DNA of 22,647 nucleotides from CAZPLZ01 sp964587525. Its GTDB lineage: Bacteria; Oederibacteriota; CAKKQC01. Below are positions 9,456 through 19,400 of this stretch, piece by piece; position 1 is the first letter of the stretch; every line of letters begins with the position of its first letter. The notes beneath the pieces are model-generated. The model searched no databases. It was not told where the DNA came from and saw only the letters and a program-made list of their open reading frames with translations. Both the position numbers and the translations under genes were made by a program. Where the stretch lies: the NCBI GenBank assembly GCA_964587525.1, contig CAZPLZ010000027.1, positions 1-22,647 on the forward strand, given 5' to 3'.

Positions 9456-10148
9456 ATGATGAAGCAACTGCTCGCTTTTCTCTTCCTGGCTAGCGTCCCC
9501 GTCAGTGCGTATGGTGATGATGATTTATCGCAGGATTTAGTTCGACCGCTTGAGCGATTGGCGCAGGGGATACGCTCGCTTTCTTTCGTCGAAGATGTTC
9601 GTTGGGAAAATTCATGGAAAGGGAAGCCTCCGAAGATACAGCACTATACAACCCATGTTCATTTTAGGCGTGATCTTGGAAAGCTTAGACGCGAAGGTAA
9701 ACGCCCTTTATCTGATCTTCAGGGCCAACCCCAGCTCGCGCGGGCCGCCAAGAATGAGAAACATGTGATGGTTGCAGTGACTGCAGGTTCGGAGCCGATC
9801 TCGTTATTCAAATTGCATCAAACGTTTCGTGGGGCGAAAGTGACTGTTCGCCGCGAAGGGAGAACAACAGTTGCCGAGGTCAAGAAACCTCAAAAAAAGA
9901 AACAATCACCACTGTTCAAGGTCATCTTCAACCGTGATCGTCTTCCTGTCAAATTATTGACGTTTGGTGTCCAACATAAGGTTTTGGATGAAATTACTGT
10001 TCAATGGCAACGGCATGGGAAGCATTGGTTTCCATCCACGATCGTGACCGTCTATCACAGCCAACAAAACACTCTCACAGAGACCACAAGATATCGATCG
10101 GTTGTCATCAATCCGGTGCTATCGGCGACCTTGTTTGAAAGTCCATGA
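9456..10148 (+). CDS. Exported protein with LolA/LolB-like fold (tentative)
   Basis: A 230-residue protein with a clear Sec signal peptide (MMKQLLAFLFLASVPVSA, predicted cut near residue 18). No lipobox cysteine is seen. The mature part begins LVRPLERLAQGIRSLSFVEDVRW and ends TTRYRSVVINPVLSATLFESP, a beginning and ending typical of periplasmic LolA/LolB-type half-barrels that bind lipids; the middle is basic (VKKPQKKKQ). I call the fold only by this pattern. ATG 9456 or ATG 9459 is the likely start, and the TTG codons at 9450 and 9453 are alternatives. The stop overlaps the RHS gene start (ATGA), so the two are translationally coupled, which suggests a working link such as escorting the RHS protein or a lipid-anchored partner. 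Confidence 0.72.
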   Translation: MMKQLLAFLFLASVPVSAYGDDDLSQDLVRPLERLAQGIRSLSFVEDVRWENSWKGKPPKIQHYTTHVHFRRDLGKLRREGKRPLSDLQGQPQLARAAKNEKHVMVAVTAGSEPISLFKLHQTFRGAKVTVRREGRTTVAEVKKPQKKKQSPLFKVIFNRDRLPVKLLTFGVQHKVLDEITVQWQRHGKHWFPSTIVTVYHSQQNTLTETTRYRSVVINPVLSATLFESP

Positions 10149-13100
10149 GCATGTCGCGTCGCTCTTTAATAGTGTTGGTGCTCATGTGTCTCGGGGGGAA
10201 CGCATGGGCGCCACCGCCTCAACCGCCATTGGCGACGGACTGGTCGCAGACGAGAAAATCTCCTACCTTCTCTGGCTTCGCCGGAGTAAATATCCCTCTT
10301 GAATTGAAATTTTCCTGGGCAGTTTCAGGGCTTGCTGGTGCCCCGGTCACTGCGAACGGCGTCTTATTTCAATCACAGCCGGAGGTAGTACCCGGTACAG
10401 GGGAGTTGAGCGCACGTAGTGTGGGTACGGGAGAATCAATATGGTCGGTGCCGGTTTTTCGTCTAACGACACAACAGCCGGCGGCTGTTGATGGGAAAGT
10501 GTTCGTTGCTTCCTCTGACATTGCATCGAACAAATCTGTGTATCAGGCTTTTGATGCAGCGGACGGAATGCGGTTGTGGGCCACTGCTCCGATTACCTCG
10601 ACGCTACTGGAGGGGTCTGGTCGCACCTCACCTATTGGCCATGAAGTATCACTCCCGTACACAGGAGTTGTAATGTTTTCCGGGGTATTTGATGCTGATG
10701 CGGTATTTCCCGAGATTAACGTTACTATTCCGGTCAGTAGCTGCATGGGATTTAACACTTCGGATGGGTCGTCGTTCGGATGGTTTGCGTCGCGTCCAAT
10801 CGATAACACGCGACCAGTGAAGTTTGGGACTTTGCTTTATAACATTTTTAACTATCATCCTTTTCCACCTTTTGTGTCAGTTTCCGTCGTGTGTATATGC
10901 ACAAGTCTACGTCCCAACTATCGTCAGTTCGAACCTCAAACGAGCAAGGGGGTGACACAATTGGTTCGAATTAGCACGACCACCCCGTTTGACTCAGCTC
11001 TCGTGGGGACTTTGCCATGTTCCACCTTTTGCAATCAACGGCCATATCATGAGCCTACAGCTAGGAACGGCAATATCTTTGTGGCGACGGACAGTAATCT
11101 GTTGTGTATAAGAGACGGCTCACGTCTCGCCGCCCGCGATCCAGCTTCTATTATTGGCGCTACGTTGTGGATTTCTTCGATTGTTGGCAGCTTGGATCGC
11201 AACAGCGTCGCGGCAGGTAATGGGAGGATTGTCGCTTTGAGCCGTACAACTCGAGGGATTACTACGCTCCTTGAACTTGATGGAACAGTGGCGTCGCCTG
11301 GAACTGTGTCGCTTCCAATCTCTAGCGCAGTTTTCGTGACCACTGCGGTAACGATGACCAACAACGCTGTGTTATTCGGCGATAGTGAGGGGATCGTCCA
11401 CATTCTGGATCCGTTTACTTTGCAGGAGCGCCAGGCTTTGGCGATAGCCGAGGCACCCATTGTGGGAGAGATTGCTATCGTTGGGGACGAGCTCCTCGTT
11501 TCGGCAGCGGACGGCACGCTGGTCAAGCTGGGAGCAATAGGATTCGAGTGTAGTGCGTTAAGCCCTGGATACCCTCAAAATGGACATCAGGCAATTGGCC
11601 CAGGAGGCGTCAATACGCTAAGCGGCAACCTTGTGTTTTCTGTCGAGGACGTTTCCATTCCCCTGGCAGGATTGTGGATTAAATTTGTAAGGACATATAA
11701 CAGCCAGCGGTTGGTAAACTCAGCAGTTTTTTCCCCAGATGGCACCGTGAACGGACAAGGTTTTGAGATAACTGGAACACCATTGACGACTTCGTTAGGC
11801 CCAGGCTGGACGCATAATTATGAATTGCAAATTCGTCCACAGTTTGATGCTGCAACTGGGGCTACGCTCTATACGGAATTGCTCGGTGATGGTCGGGAAG
11901 TAGGTTTCACTCGTACGTTGACAGGTGAAATAAGTCATCCACCAGGAGTTTTTGATACGTTTTCTTTTACCTCTGCGACGACCGCTTCGGTGTTAAGCGA
12001 CACAGTAACAGGACAAGGAATATGCCTTCGTTCAAAGGACGGTACCAAAACAGACTTTGATCCAACGGGGCGCCTGGTTCGCATATTGGAGACTAATGGT
12101 AATCGCCTGCAGTTTACGTACACACCAGCAGGCATATTCAACTCAGGAGCCAAGGGTGCGCGTTTGACGGCTATCGCCTATTTCTCTAGCACAATTACAG
12201 GCGGCTGTATCGTTTCTTTACTTCCCACCTCCACAACTCTCTTTCTCGATTACGACAGCGAGGCGAGATTGTCAGAGATTATCTACCCGCATCCTTCTGG
12301 TGTTGGGTTCGTCAGCACGATCTATCAATATGATCTCCAGGGCCGGTTAGTTAATGTCTTTGGCCCCAATTTTCCCAATTCTATTTACCAGTCTACCTAC
12401 ATATACGATTTGGACGGCAGAATGATTTTTAAATCAGAACCACGTGCGCCTGATAACAGTAAGCTCTTGAGATACGTTTACGACACAGGCGGGCGTGTTC
12501 AGGAGATTCGGACGGGTCCGTTCAATACACTTATCGCAAGTTATAACTATGTGCAGGCATCATTTGGTACGCTCCGTACCCGCGTAAGCCAACCGACGAC
12601 ACAAGGAATTGCTGTTACCCAATATGTCTACGATAAATGTAAAACCTTGGTGCGGATACGTGATCCCCTAGGCGGGTTGATTACACATGTGCGGGACGAA
12701 GACTTTAATCTGCCTTTTGTTCAGGATGCCAATAGCAATTCATCCGACGCATCGTTTGATTCACGAGGGAACTTTTTGAGTGTAGTAGATGCTTTGGGTG
12801 GATCGGCTTCTTTCGACTATGACCCTGAATTTAGTCAGGTCATCAGAAGAGAAGACGCAAACGGCGACGTATGGCTTTTTGACCTTGATAATCGGAGCAA
12901 TACGATTGCGGTCATCAAAGAGGTGAAGCCGATAGCGGCGCTGGGCGAGGTTTCGGCGACGGTTTTTATCACCGCCCTTTCGTACAATGAACGCGGTTAT
13001 AGAATTTCGAGCACGGATGCCAATGGTAACCAAACATTGTACTTTCACGATTGCACGGGCAACTTAATTTCCACAGTGCGACAACTCCGATTGCCGGACA

Positions 13101-15547
13101 GCTCCATCACTTCTTTTGTCTGGTTGTTCGATTACGATGCCTGGGGACGGAAGATTGCAGAACTTGATCCTAATGGGGTCAAAAAAGAATTCGATTACGA
13201 TTTAGAAAACCGTCTTATCCAAGTTCGCTCCGGCATTGCCGGTGGCAATCCACCGTTGGCCACGGTGACTTATGAGTACGATCCCTTCAATCGGCTCACG
13301 AAACAGACGGATACCGCTGGGCGATTTATTCAAACAACATACCACCCGGAGCGTGACTTTGTTGCGAGCGTGAGCGACAGCCAAGGACATACCACGACCC
13401 ATGCGTATGACATTCTTGGAAATCGGTTAAAGACGTTAGATCCGAACGGCAATGAGACAAACTACATATACGATTTATTGAACCGTCTTACCGAAGTCCA
13501 GGATTCTGAGGGTGGGGTTGTCAAGTACACGTACGACCAAGTGGGGAACTTAAAAAGTATTCAGGACCCGAACGGCAATGTGACGAACCGTATATACGAC
13601 AACCTTAATCGCCTTGTTCAGGAAATACATCCAGATGGCACCGCGGATGAGTTTACCTATGATGCGGTAAGCAATCTGATCATCCGAAAGGACGGGCGAG
13701 GTGTTATCAGTGCCTTTACTTATGATTCGTTGAATCGCTTACGGAGAGTTCTGTATAGCGACAGCCTTACACCGGAAGTCAGGTTCCAATACGATCCCGT
13801 GGGGAATCGGATACAAGCTAAGACACAAGTGGATGGGCCTGCAGGACCAGATTACATTACAGATTATTCCTATGATTCCCTCAACCGATTAACGAACGAG
13901 GATATCAGCGTCGGGGGAAGTTTAATGGTGAGCAAACAGTCTAGCTATGACCCAGTGGCAAATCGATTGGAATTGATCACTGATGCTGCAGCCACCCCGC
14001 AGACAGATCATCGCATTGTGTACACTTATGATCCACTTAACCGTATTGTCGGGGTAGAGCATCGTGGCAAGCAGACGACCTATGAGTATGATCCAGCCTG
14101 CTCTTGTGGATCAGACACGAGGCCGATCCGTATTCAATATCCCAACGGAATCGAGACCAAGATAGATTACGACGTCTCCAAGAGGTTGGTAAGTATCCAG
14201 AATGTCGCATCGCGCAGCAGCGTCGTGCTGAATTTCTTCAACTATAGCTATGACAACTTTGGGAACCGTATTAGTATGAGGGCGGTCACTGGTGAGCATT
14301 TCTACAATTACGACAGGTTGAATCGTCTTGTCAACGTTGATTATCCTGCATTTCTTGACGAGGGGTTTGGGTACGATGCGGGGGGTAACCGTCTAACGTT
14401 AACGGTTACGGGCCAACCAACCACAACATATACATATAACACTACGAACGAGCTACTGACGGCCGCGACTGGGATGGATTTGACAACGTATAGTTGGGAT
14501 TTGGCAGGCAATCTTGAGGCAAAACAAGAGAATGTCGGCGTGAATATCAAGGATACGTCGTACACTTTCGATGGAGAACATCGACTTGTCGATGCGGCTC
14601 AAGTTCCCGGCGCCACAATTTCTTTTAGCTATGACCAAGATGACAAGCGGGTGAAGCGTACGGAAGGGTCAGACGAGACGTGGTTTGTCTTTGATGGCCT
14701 CTCGGTAGTGATGGAATTGGGAGGCGATAAAACCCCGACGACTGTACTGGTCCCCCAGGTTTCGAAAACTCGCCTGGATTTACCGGAACCATTTACCGAG
14801 TTCTATTTGTTCGACGGACTGAGCTCGGTGGTTGCACTTACGGATGAACAAGGAAATTTAACCCAGGAATATCGCTACACGGCGTTTGGAGATGTTCAAT
14901 TCAAACGTAAAGACCCAAATAACAAATATCGCTTTGTTGGTTTAGCACATGAAGATACGGTGGGACTGATTTACATGAATGCCCGGTGGTATGACCCTCG
15001 CGTGGGAAGGTTTCTTAGTAGGGACCCGGTTGCAAACGACCGTTTGAGCTCTCAAGGATTTAATAAATTCGTTTACACAGAGAATAACCCCGTCAACGCA
15101 ATTGACAGTTCTGGGCTCATACTTTGCAGCCTTTCTTTGCCGGGGGTTTCCCACCCGTATTTAGACGAGAGATTCGCGGCTTTAGTCAGGAAATGGGTAA
15201 AACTTAATAAACAAGATGATATAGAAATCCCTTGGTCTGAGGCATTTAGGACCGGCGACGAACAGGAACAGAGAAAGGAACAGGGACTCACTGATCTAGG
15301 GAGAGGTCAAAGCTTGCATGAATCCGGTTATGCAGTTGATATTCATTATCAATATCGTCTAAGCCCTAAGCAACAGAAGAAAGTTACTTCAAATGCAGAA
15401 ACAGTTAGTGTGAGATGGGGGGGGAATTTCGCAACTCAAAAACCTGAACATTTTTTCAAACAATATAAAGATGTAGTAAGGTCTGTGGCGGCGAAAGAGG
15501 CAATGGAACAATTTAATAAAGGGGATATCAAACCGTGCGACCCCTGA
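10145..15547 (+). CDS. Sec-exported RHS/YD-repeat polymorphic toxin with N-terminal propeller and M15-peptidase-like tip
   Basis: An 1800-residue protein. Residues 1-22 are a Sec signal peptide ending NAWA. Residues about 30-465 form a PQQ-like beta-propeller (DWSQTRKSP, GESIWSVPVF, GMRLWATAP) with an unusual cysteine-rich insert (VVCICTSLRPNY, PCSTFCNQRPYH). A DUF6531-type segment (GPGGVNTLSGNLVFS to GPGWTHNYELQI, about 486-562) leads into YD repeats to about 1570 (YDLLNRLTEVQ, YDSLNRLRRVL). The conserved RHS core YRYTAFGDV to GLIYMNARWYDPRVGRFLSRDP and NAIDSSGL spans 1576-1658. Family knowledge says such repeats make a shell that encloses the variable C-terminal tip. It carries no PAAR domain, so export is by Sec rather than by loading on a type VI spike. 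It overlaps the gene before and is followed after 43 bases by a candidate immunity gene. Confidence 0.92.
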   Translation: MSMSRRSLIVLVLMCLGGNAWAPPPQPPLATDWSQTRKSPTFSGFAGVNIPLELKFSWAVSGLAGAPVTANGVLFQSQPEVVPGTGELSARSVGTGESIWSVPVFRLTTQQPAAVDGKVFVASSDIASNKSVYQAFDAADGMRLWATAPITSTLLEGSGRTSPIGHEVSLPYTGVVMFSGVFDADAVFPEINVTIPVSSCMGFNTSDGSSFGWFASRPIDNTRPVKFGTLLYNIFNYHPFPPFVSVSVVCICTSLRPNYRQFEPQTSKGVTQLVRISTTTPFDSALVGTLPCSTFCNQRPYHEPTARNGNIFVATDSNLLCIRDGSRLAARDPASIIGATLWISSIVGSLDRNSVAAGNGRIVALSRTTRGITTLLELDGTVASPGTVSLPISSAVFVTTAVTMTNNAVLFGDSEGIVHILDPFTLQERQALAIAEAPIVGEIAIVGDELLVSAADGTLVKLGAIGFECSALSPGYPQNGHQAIGPGGVNTLSGNLVFSVEDVSIPLAGLWIKFVRTYNSQRLVNSAVFSPDGTVNGQGFEITGTPLTTSLGPGWTHNYELQIRPQFDAATGATLYTELLGDGREVGFTRTLTGEISHPPGVFDTFSFTSATTASVLSDTVTGQGICLRSKDGTKTDFDPTGRLVRILETNGNRLQFTYTPAGIFNSGAKGARLTAIAYFSSTITGGCIVSLLPTSTTLFLDYDSEARLSEIIYPHPSGVGFVSTIYQYDLQGRLVNVFGPNFPNSIYQSTYIYDLDGRMIFKSEPRAPDNSKLLRYVYDTGGRVQEIRTGPFNTLIASYNYVQASFGTLRTRVSQPTTQGIAVTQYVYDKCKTLVRIRDPLGGLITHVRDEDFNLPFVQDANSNSSDASFDSRGNFLSVVDALGGSASFDYDPEFSQVIRREDANGDVWLFDLDNRSNTIAVIKEVKPIAALGEVSATVFITALSYNERGYRISSTDANGNQTLYFHDCTGNLISTVRQLRLPDSSITSFVWLFDYDAWGRKIAELDPNGVKKEFDYDLENRLIQVRSGIAGGNPPLATVTYEYDPFNRLTKQTDTAGRFIQTTYHPERDFVASVSDSQGHTTTHAYDILGNRLKTLDPNGNETNYIYDLLNRLTEVQDSEGGVVKYTYDQVGNLKSIQDPNGNVTNRIYDNLNRLVQEIHPDGTADEFTYDAVSNLIIRKDGRGVISAFTYDSLNRLRRVLYSDSLTPEVRFQYDPVGNRIQAKTQVDGPAGPDYITDYSYDSLNRLTNEDISVGGSLMVSKQSSYDPVANRLELITDAAATPQTDHRIVYTYDPLNRIVGVEHRGKQTTYEYDPACSCGSDTRPIRIQYPNGIETKIDYDVSKRLVSIQNVASRSSVVLNFFNYSYDNFGNRISMRAVTGEHFYNYDRLNRLVNVDYPAFLDEGFGYDAGGNRLTLTVTGQPTTTYTYNTTNELLTAATGMDLTTYSWDLAGNLEAKQENVGVNIKDTSYTFDGEHRLVDAAQVPGATISFSYDQDDKRVKRTEGSDETWFVFDGLSVVMELGGDKTPTTVLVPQVSKTRLDLPEPFTEFYLFDGLSSVVALTDEQGNLTQEYRYTAFGDVQFKRKDPNNKYRFVGLAHEDTVGLIYMNARWYDPRVGRFLSRDPVANDRLSSQGFNKFVYTENNPVNAIDSSGLILCSLSLPGVSHPYLDERFAALVRKWVKLNKQDDIEIPWSEAFRTGDEQEQRKEQGLTDLGRGQSLHESGYAVDIHYQYRLSPKQQKKVTSNAETVSVRWGGNFATQKPEHFFKQYKDVVRSVAAKEAMEQFNKGDIKPCDP
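15119..15547 (+). other. Variable toxin tip of the RHS protein, M15 metallopeptidase-like
   Basis: Residues 1659-1800, directly after NAIDSSGL, where RHS tips vary. The tip reads as an M15 (VanY, VanX and phage endolysin type) zinc peptidase: FRTGDEQ with Arg1702, then SLHESGYAVDIHY, in which His1725 and Asp1732 match HxxGxAxD, then VRWGGNFATQKPEHFF with His1769. These enzymes cut peptide bonds in peptidoglycan. The usual acidic residue three places before the last His is Lys1766 here, with Glu1768 next to the His. This part is also the most AT-rich in the gene (19 G+C in 60 at 15181), suggesting separate acquisition. Confidence 0.75.
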
Positions 15548-15576
15548 TTCCGGGTAAACATTCAAAAAAGGCCCCC

Positions 15577-15583
15577 AAGAGGT
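15577..15583 (+). promoter_or_regulatory. Ribosome binding site for the candidate immunity gene
   Basis: AAGAGGT lies seven bases before GTG 15591. Unlike most genes in this cassette, this one has a good independent site, consistent with a need for steady expression. Confidence 0.6.
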
Positions 15584-15590
15584 AATTATT

Positions 15591-16424
15591 GTGCATATCA
15601 GGTTGATTGTAGGTCTTATCCTTGGACTTGTATTAAGTAGCGCGAGCGCGAAAGGATCAGTGGGTGGTAGTTCAGAAGAAGAAGGAACGGTTCAAAAAAC
15701 CGGCACGTTTTCCAATGCTGATTTAGATGAGAAAGAAACTGGTGATATATCTGGGGCTGAGATAAGGATTGTTTTAGGAAGGTACGGTTATCAGGCTGTT
15801 GTTCAATGGTTTGAGGGTGTGCCGTCTGTTTTAATGATCAGTTCGCGAGTACAATTTGACCGTAACCATATTGCATTTGAATTTCTCAGCCCTAAACCAC
15901 CAGCGAAGCAGGTAAGATTTGAAGGTTTAATTTCAAACGAACGGTTAGAAGGTGTGTTCATAGTTAGGCTCGATAAAGGCTTCGCGACACCGCATGTAGA
16001 TCTCGCAAGGACGAAGAGTTTTTGGGATCCTGTTCGCGGATATAAAATATCAGGAACTTATTCGGATCTTCGTGAGGATAAAGAGACAGACGGCCTTCAG
16101 GGTATGGAAATTTTTATCCCTGGTAGTGGAAAGTATGGAAGTGTTATGCAGATTGCCAGGGGTCTTCCCTCCGATTTGATCTATATTGCGGAAATAGAAG
16201 TGAATAAAGATAAGGTCGGATTCAAATTTAAAGACCCGTATTCATATTCATGGGAAGGGCAGGCCTTTTTTAGAGGCGAGGTTGACGAGGATGGTCTGCG
16301 CGGTGAGATAACTCGTCAATCTGGATCTTCACCACACCATGAAATGATCGTTGAAAAGGTTGATTTAAAAAGAACAACGAGCTACTGGGATCGCAAAGGC
16401 AGGCGCTTCAAACATGATCCTTGA
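15591..16424 (+). CDS. Exported two-repeat protein, candidate immunity partner of the RHS tip
   Basis: A 277-residue protein with a Sec signal peptide (MHIRLIVGLILGLVLSSASA, cut after residue 20). I do not recognise the family. The mature protein is two copies of one beta-rich domain, residues 38-146 and 155-267. Matching landmarks are GTFSNADLDEKETGDISGAE with GTYSDLREDKETDGLQGME, RFEGLISNERLEG with FFRGEVDEDGLRG, and ARTKSFWD with KRTTSYWD. Its place just after the toxin tip is where RHS immunity genes lie, and a periplasmic location is what protection against a peptidoglycan peptidase would need. It is AT-rich like the tip. The immunity role is inference; it could instead be an accessory surface protein. 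The GTG start is supported by AAGAGGT at 15577. Confidence 0.8.
   Translation: MHIRLIVGLILGLVLSSASAKGSVGGSSEEEGTVQKTGTFSNADLDEKETGDISGAEIRIVLGRYGYQAVVQWFEGVPSVLMISSRVQFDRNHIAFEFLSPKPPAKQVRFEGLISNERLEGVFIVRLDKGFATPHVDLARTKSFWDPVRGYKISGTYSDLREDKETDGLQGMEIFIPGSGKYGSVMQIARGLPSDLIYIAEIEVNKDKVGFKFKDPYSYSWEGQAFFRGEVDEDGLRGEITRQSGSSPHHEMIVEKVDLKRTTSYWDRKGRRFKHDP
15702..16391 (+). repeat. Two diverged tandem domain copies within the candidate immunity gene
   Basis: Codons 38-146 (15702-16028) and 155-267 (16053-16391) encode two versions of one domain, each ending in a (T)xS(F/Y)WD box. They are related at the protein level only; divergence is large, so the duplication is old. Confidence 0.75.
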
Positions 16425-16436
16425 AATGGACGGCGA

Positions 16437-19400
16437 GTGGTGAGGATATTTCTCTTCTTTGCATGGTGTTTGACAGCCTTTGGTCAATCAGCCGAGGCAG
16501 CAGATTGGCCACAATTTCAAAGTGATCCTGGGAAGACCGGAGTCAATTCTGCGGAGCGCTTCAGCCAATTGGAACCCAAGTTTACTTTGGAGTTGCTTAA
16601 TTTTGGTCAAGCAACGCAATTCAATATCGCCACGGCTATAGCTGTAGGTAATACTATATTTGTCGGCACAAACGAAGCTGCTCTGATTGCTGTCGGAAAA
16701 AAATCTGGAACACAGGTTTGGAAAGTCAATGTCAATGGACCAGTTCGAGGAGCACCGCTCTTTGTAGATGACAAGGTTGTGTTAGCTGATAGCGCTGGTT
16801 TCCTGACGGCTGTTAATCCGAACGATGGAACGCCTATCTGGACCTATGATTCTGCATCTAATTTTTATTCTTCTCCTACAGTTGCGCAAGTTGCTAATGA
16901 GAGCAGGATTTTTTTGGGCGCCGCTAATGGCACGGTTCATTGCGTTAAGGCGGAGACCGGAGGTACGGTCTGGATCGCAAGTACAGGTGCTGCCATTTGG
17001 AGCTCGCCTTCGGTAAGCGAAACGAATAGCAGGGTTTACGTTTCATCCTATGATCAGCGTGTTTATGCCATAGACGCTGTAAATGGCACGATTAAGTGGA
17101 TTACTGATCCTTCACTGATTCCGCTAGGTCCACTCAGGGCCTCAGTGGCTGTGAAAGATTCTCGTCTTTATGTGCCCACCTTAAGTCGAGGATTGGTAGC
17201 ACTGAATGACAATGGGTTTTCTGTCTCGGAGGCTTGGCGTGTAAGCCTCACAGGTTCTCACACCGGCTCGGCTGCAGTAGTGTCACCTTCTGGTTTGCTT
17301 TCAGCAACGACAATATACGTGGCGAATACTGTCGGCGAGGTATTTGCCATTGAGGATCGCGGAACATTCTCTAAGACTCTATGGCAGCATGATTTGGTAC
17401 CTTCAGCTGCTGTCGTGGGGTCTGTGGCGTTTGCCGACGATCTCGTTTTCGTAGCTTCTGAGGATGGAAAGCTAAGAGCACTTGATGCATTGCTTGGTGA
17501 TGAACTGCTTATTGGCTCGACTACTGCAGCCATAGATTCATCAATGGCAATATCTAATGGCAATGTCTATGTAGCTGACGCCACTGGGCGGCTGTATAGT
17601 TTTGGCAACGAGTTAGAGCCGCCTGAAGGATTGAGTGCCATCGCAGATGATGGGGGAAATGTAGTGCTTAGCTGGGACCCTGTCCTTCTACCTCCTTTAG
17701 ATCAGCCAGTTTCAGGCTACAACATTTACCGGAGCCAGCAGCCTGATAAGGATTTTGTTCCAATTGCATTTGTAGATGGATTGGACCAAATTATTCTTCA
17801 GAGCACTTCAATATTTATCGATACCAGTGTAACCGTGACCGGAACTTACTTCTACGCGATCACGGGGCTGGAAGACGTGGCTGGGACGCCAGCTTTAGAA
17901 GAAAGCACGTTTTCCAATATTGCCAGTGTCGCGGTTACCGTTTCTATACCCACCGTGCTTCCTGTCGTTAGTGGATTGATTGTTCAGCCGGGCGACGGTG
18001 TTATCAATCTTAATTGGAATGTTACGGCTGGGGACTTTCCGGTGTCTCTCCTGGATCTTTTCCGACGGGAAGGAACGAGTGGTCCATTACTTCTCTTCCG
18101 AACATTAGCCGCTGGCACCAATAGCTTTGACGACATTCGTGTTGAGAACCGTGTGGAATACAGTTACGCTGTGGTGGCCATTGATGCCAACGGCGATGCG
18201 GGTCCTCAATCCGCACAGGTTTCTGCGACGCCCTTCACCATTGATTGGCCCATGTTCCAGCGCGACGTGTTGCATGAAGCCTTCGACCCAGGGCAGGATA
18301 TTTCACCTCCTCTTGGAGAACGTTGGCGGGTGAAGCTTTCTGAGGGCCCATTCAATCCTGGCGGTGCGTTCCAGCAGGGATTCAGTGGCTATCAAGGCGG
18401 GCTTATCGTTTCCGGCACGCTTTATGTGGCCTCCGTTGGAGGCGACGTGCGAGCTTACAATGCAGAAACTGGAACCACGCTCTGGTTCGAAAGCGGGTTT
18501 GCAAACATATTAGCTTCACCGGCCTATCACAACGGACGATTGTATATCACGCACAATGATGGCCTAACCGTTCTTAAGGCCGATACCGGCGTGGTTGACT
18601 GGGCTCTGCCCAGAGCCGTAGTTGGTTTTGGCGCAGAATCTTCTCCAATTATTTACAAAGGTGTGCTCTATGCGGGGATGGGGGTGGGTTTCGCGCCTCG
18701 CTTGGTAGCGATAGATATTGAAACCAGAACCGTCAAGTGGATATCAGAACCACGGACAGTATTCCTTAAATCCTCGCCGGGAGCCGCGAGAGGAAAAATC
18801 TACATCGTGGATGGTGGGGGCAACGTCAACGCTTATGATGCCGACAACGGTGACCTCCTCTGGAGTAGACGCCTTGGCGCCTTTGTGACGACGACGGAAG
18901 GGATCAGCTTAGCGGTGTGTCCACCGGTGGTGCTCGTGGCTCACGAGAATAGCTTCCTCCATGCCTTTGATGCTGACACGGGGGCTTTAAAGTGGAGAGA
19001 GCGAGTGTTCAGTCGCTTCACGTCCCCTGCGGTGGCTGGTGCGACCGTGTTCGTAGCTTCCCACAACGTTAACACGGTCTACGCGCGAAATGTTGTCACC
19101 GGAGCATTGGTTTGGAAGGCGTTTACGTTTTCGGGAAGAGCATCGCACGGGGCGCCTGTCGTGGCCAATGGCCGCCTGCATGTCTACGCCACCAACGGCC
19201 AAGTCTTCACGCTGGATTTGTTCAGTGGCGCCAAACTTGATGTAGTTCAGCTGACCAATGTGGATCTGCGCACGTCACACCTTTCAGCGGGTGCAGGGCA
19301 GCTTTATGTGCCTACGATTAATGCAAAACTCATCGCTGTCACTCCGGTGACCGCGGCGCCTACTAACCTCACAGCATTGGGTTTAGTTGAGAAGGTAAGT

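Noticed and set aside
12060..14870. Repetitive coding sequence resembling a DNA repeat array
   Set aside because: The repetition is the YD-repeat protein pattern of the RHS shell. DNA copies are too diverged to be a CRISPR or satellite array.
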